From Candidatus Omnitrophota bacterium (lineage in GTDB: Bacteria; Ratteibacteria; UBA8468; MWAK01): DNA of 5,593 nt. Every line of letters starts with the position of its first letter. The first letter of the stretch is position 1. The notes under the pieces are model-generated. The model was not told the DNA's origin. It searched no databases and saw only the letters and a program-made list of their open reading frames with translations. Position numbers and translations under genes: made by a program. This document shows positions 4,168-5,593 of this stretch, piece by piece. Where the stretch lies: positions 1 through 5,593 of the forward strand of contig JAPLMK010000008.1 of assembly GCA_026387085.1 (NCBI GenBank), in the 5' to 3' direction.

Positions 4168-5593
4168 ATGAATCCACGCGCCACGTTTTCCAGCCGGGTT
4201 CGCCAATATGTATCCTGCTTGCCGCTCTTGCGGATGGGGAGATGGCGAAACAAGTTCTACGTCTACCTGGCGGTCATCTTCTCGCTTTTGACCCTGATTG
4301 ATGCCGCTTTTATCCATGCCACGGCGAATTTGCGCCAGGCCGCTTTTGACATGATGATGAGTCATCGCATTGTCGCCCAAAAGGTTGACCGGGAGATCGT
4401 TATCGTCGACATTAACGAAGCAAGCCTTGATTCCATGGCGCCGGAATATGGCCGTTGGCCGTGGCCGCGCCAGGTGTTGGGAGAATTCCTCGAACGCCTG
4501 GAGGAACAGCATCCCAAAGCGGTGGTTTTTGACATCCTGTTCAGCGACCCGGATATTTACAACCCCGACAGTGATGCTTATTTCGGCGCTGCCGTGTCTA
4601 AAACAACCAATACATTCTTTCCCATGTTGCGCCTGGATGAAACGAGTGATTCGCTGAGCAAGATTAAACTCGCGATGATCCCGGGCGTTTCCCCCTTATC
4701 CGGAGAGGCCCGGGCAGATGCTACGGTAAGTATCGTCCTGCCGCACTTCCAATCCATCCTGCAAGGGGGGCGGCTGGGATTTAATAACATCTATCCCGAT
4801 CCGGATGGTATCGTGCGCGGATACCTGGTCTACCGTGACGATTACGGCTGGAAAGTGCCTTCCCTGCCGGCGCGAACCATTCGGGAGCTCGGGTACCGCG
4901 AACCAATATTCCAGCGCGTGCTCCTGAACTGGCGCGGCAAGCCCTTTTCCTACCAGACGGTAACCTTCAGCAGCGTCTTTAACGATATGCTCAGCAAGGA
5001 AAGGAAACGTCCACCGAATGAGTTTACGGATAAGATTGTGCTGATCGGCTCTACGGCACCAAGCTTGTTTGATGTCAAACCCACTCCCATGAGCCGCCTG
5101 CACCCGGGGGTCGAAATTCTGGCTACGGCGATCGACAACATGAAACAGGGTGACTATCTGCGTTATCCGGAAGGACGCATCCTTTACCCGCTGCTCGCCC
5201 TTCTTATTGTCTGGGCCACTGCCTGGGCCTTTTACCGTGACGTCGGGCGGAACAAAATCAATCCCCTCTTCGGCGCTTCCCAGGTTATCCTGTTGGGCGT
5301 CAGTTACATCAGCATCAACTTTACCCATAACTACATCAACCTGACCGGACCCATTACCATTGCGCTCGCTTATTTCACCCTTGCCCGCATCTACGCTACC
5401 GCAACCGGTAAAGTTCTGGAAAAAAGCGCGTTGCGGGACTCTGGGGAATGGGAGGGAGAGATGGCTGTAGTTTTGTTGCTTATTTCGGTAGGAGAATCCG
5501 GTCTTATTGTAAGTGAAGGAACGCTCAAGAGAATCCGGCAGAAACTGGAGCAATCCGGGTCCGAGCCCAAGAGCGTGGAGATGCTCAAGGGCC
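4168..5593 (+). CDS. CHASE2-domain membrane sensor protein, 3' end beyond the window
   Basis: The frame is open from ATG 4168 (AGAGG 8 nt upstream) to the window edge, 475 complete codons without a stop. Residues 30-50 form a membrane anchor. Residues about 52-330 form an extracytoplasmic CHASE2 sensor, shown by FDMMM near 60, IVIVDINEASLD (77-88), GRWPWPR (95-101), FDILFSDPD (121-129), NIYPDPDGIVRG (207-218), DKIVLIGSTA (288-297) and HPGVEILATAIDN (312-324). Further membrane segments follow at about 338-356, 368-387 and 393-408, the usual CHASE2 topology. The cytoplasmic part from about 415 starts with MAVVLLLISVGESG (432 onward) and a basic helical stretch; I do not recognise it. In known CHASE2 proteins the output is often an adenylate/guanylate cyclase, histidine kinase, GGDEF or Ser/Thr kinase domain, but none of their motifs is visible before the sequence ends. 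The ligand is unknown. The gene is 171 bp from the cyclase gene and is probably a separate unit. Confidence 0.88.
   Translation, partial: MNPRATFSSRVRQYVSCLPLLRMGRWRNKFYVYLAVIFSLLTLIDAAFIHATANLRQAAFDMMMSHRIVAQKVDREIVIVDINEASLDSMAPEYGRWPWPRQVLGEFLERLEEQHPKAVVFDILFSDPDIYNPDSDAYFGAAVSKTTNTFFPMLRLDETSDSLSKIKLAMIPGVSPLSGEARADATVSIVLPHFQSILQGGRLGFNNIYPDPDGIVRGYLVYRDDYGWKVPSLPARTIRELGYREPIFQRVLLNWRGKPFSYQTVTFSSVFNDMLSKERKRPPNEFTDKIVLIGSTAPSLFDVKPTPMSRLHPGVEILATAIDNMKQGDYLRYPEGRILYPLLALLIVWATAWAFYRDVGRNKINPLFGASQVILLGVSYISINFTHNYINLTGPITIALAYFTLARIYATATGKVLEKSALRDSGEWEGEMAVVLLLISVGESGLIVSEGTLKRIRQKLEQSGSEPKSVEMLKG

Noticed and set aside
4696..5553. Long open frame on the minus strand (285 codons) opposite the CHASE2 gene
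   Set aside because: The + strand frame encodes clear CHASE2 motifs and membrane helices throughout. The minus-strand translation shows no recognisable family and is a shadow of GC-rich codons.

Overview
The window reads as bacterial chromosome of moderate, locally uneven GC, with short leader regions, sigma-70/sigma-A type promoter hexamers and strong purine-rich ribosome binding sites. The protein families and style fit a Gram-positive anaerobe of the clostridial/Peptococcaceae type, but no marker gene fixes the taxon, so this is only a guess. All supported genes lie on the + strand.

Layout: (1) 1-140, the 3' end of a small multi-helix membrane protein resembling the DMT-superfamily DUF486 group. 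(2) 141-525, an AT-rich intergenic stretch with a perfect 9-bp hairpin, a second TGGACA/TGTCCA inverted repeat, and a strong promoter candidate made of two nearly identical 20-bp units. (3) 526-2741, a soluble sensor histidine kinase (PAS-PAS-GAF-coiled coil-HisKA_2-HATPase_c) broken in two by a reading-frame change between about 2361 and 2442. The first frame ends at 2442. The ATP-binding domain, with all its motifs, continues in another frame to 2741. (4) 2734-3996, an intact REC-PAS-GGDEF response regulator/diguanylate cyclase overlapping the kinase stop by 8 bp. (5) 3997-4167, an intergenic stretch holding a run of 18 C and a possible weak promoter. (6) 4168-5593, a CHASE2-domain membrane sensor that is open to the window edge, so its output domain is cut off.

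How they fit together: the kinase and REC-PAS-GGDEF genes form an evident two-component pair. A cytoplasmic kinase senses through PAS and cysteine-bearing GAF modules and would phosphorylate Asp55 of the cyclase to tune cyclic-di-GMP synthesis. As written, the kinase polypeptide lacks its ATP-binding domain, so the signalling path is probably interrupted unless the break is a sequence error. The CHASE2 gene is a separate signalling gene with its own apparent start region. Nothing here establishes a novel system. The points most worth checking are the broken kinase, the mosaic composition and repeated linker sequence inside it, the poly-C tract, and the unassigned cytoplasmic tail of the CHASE2 protein.
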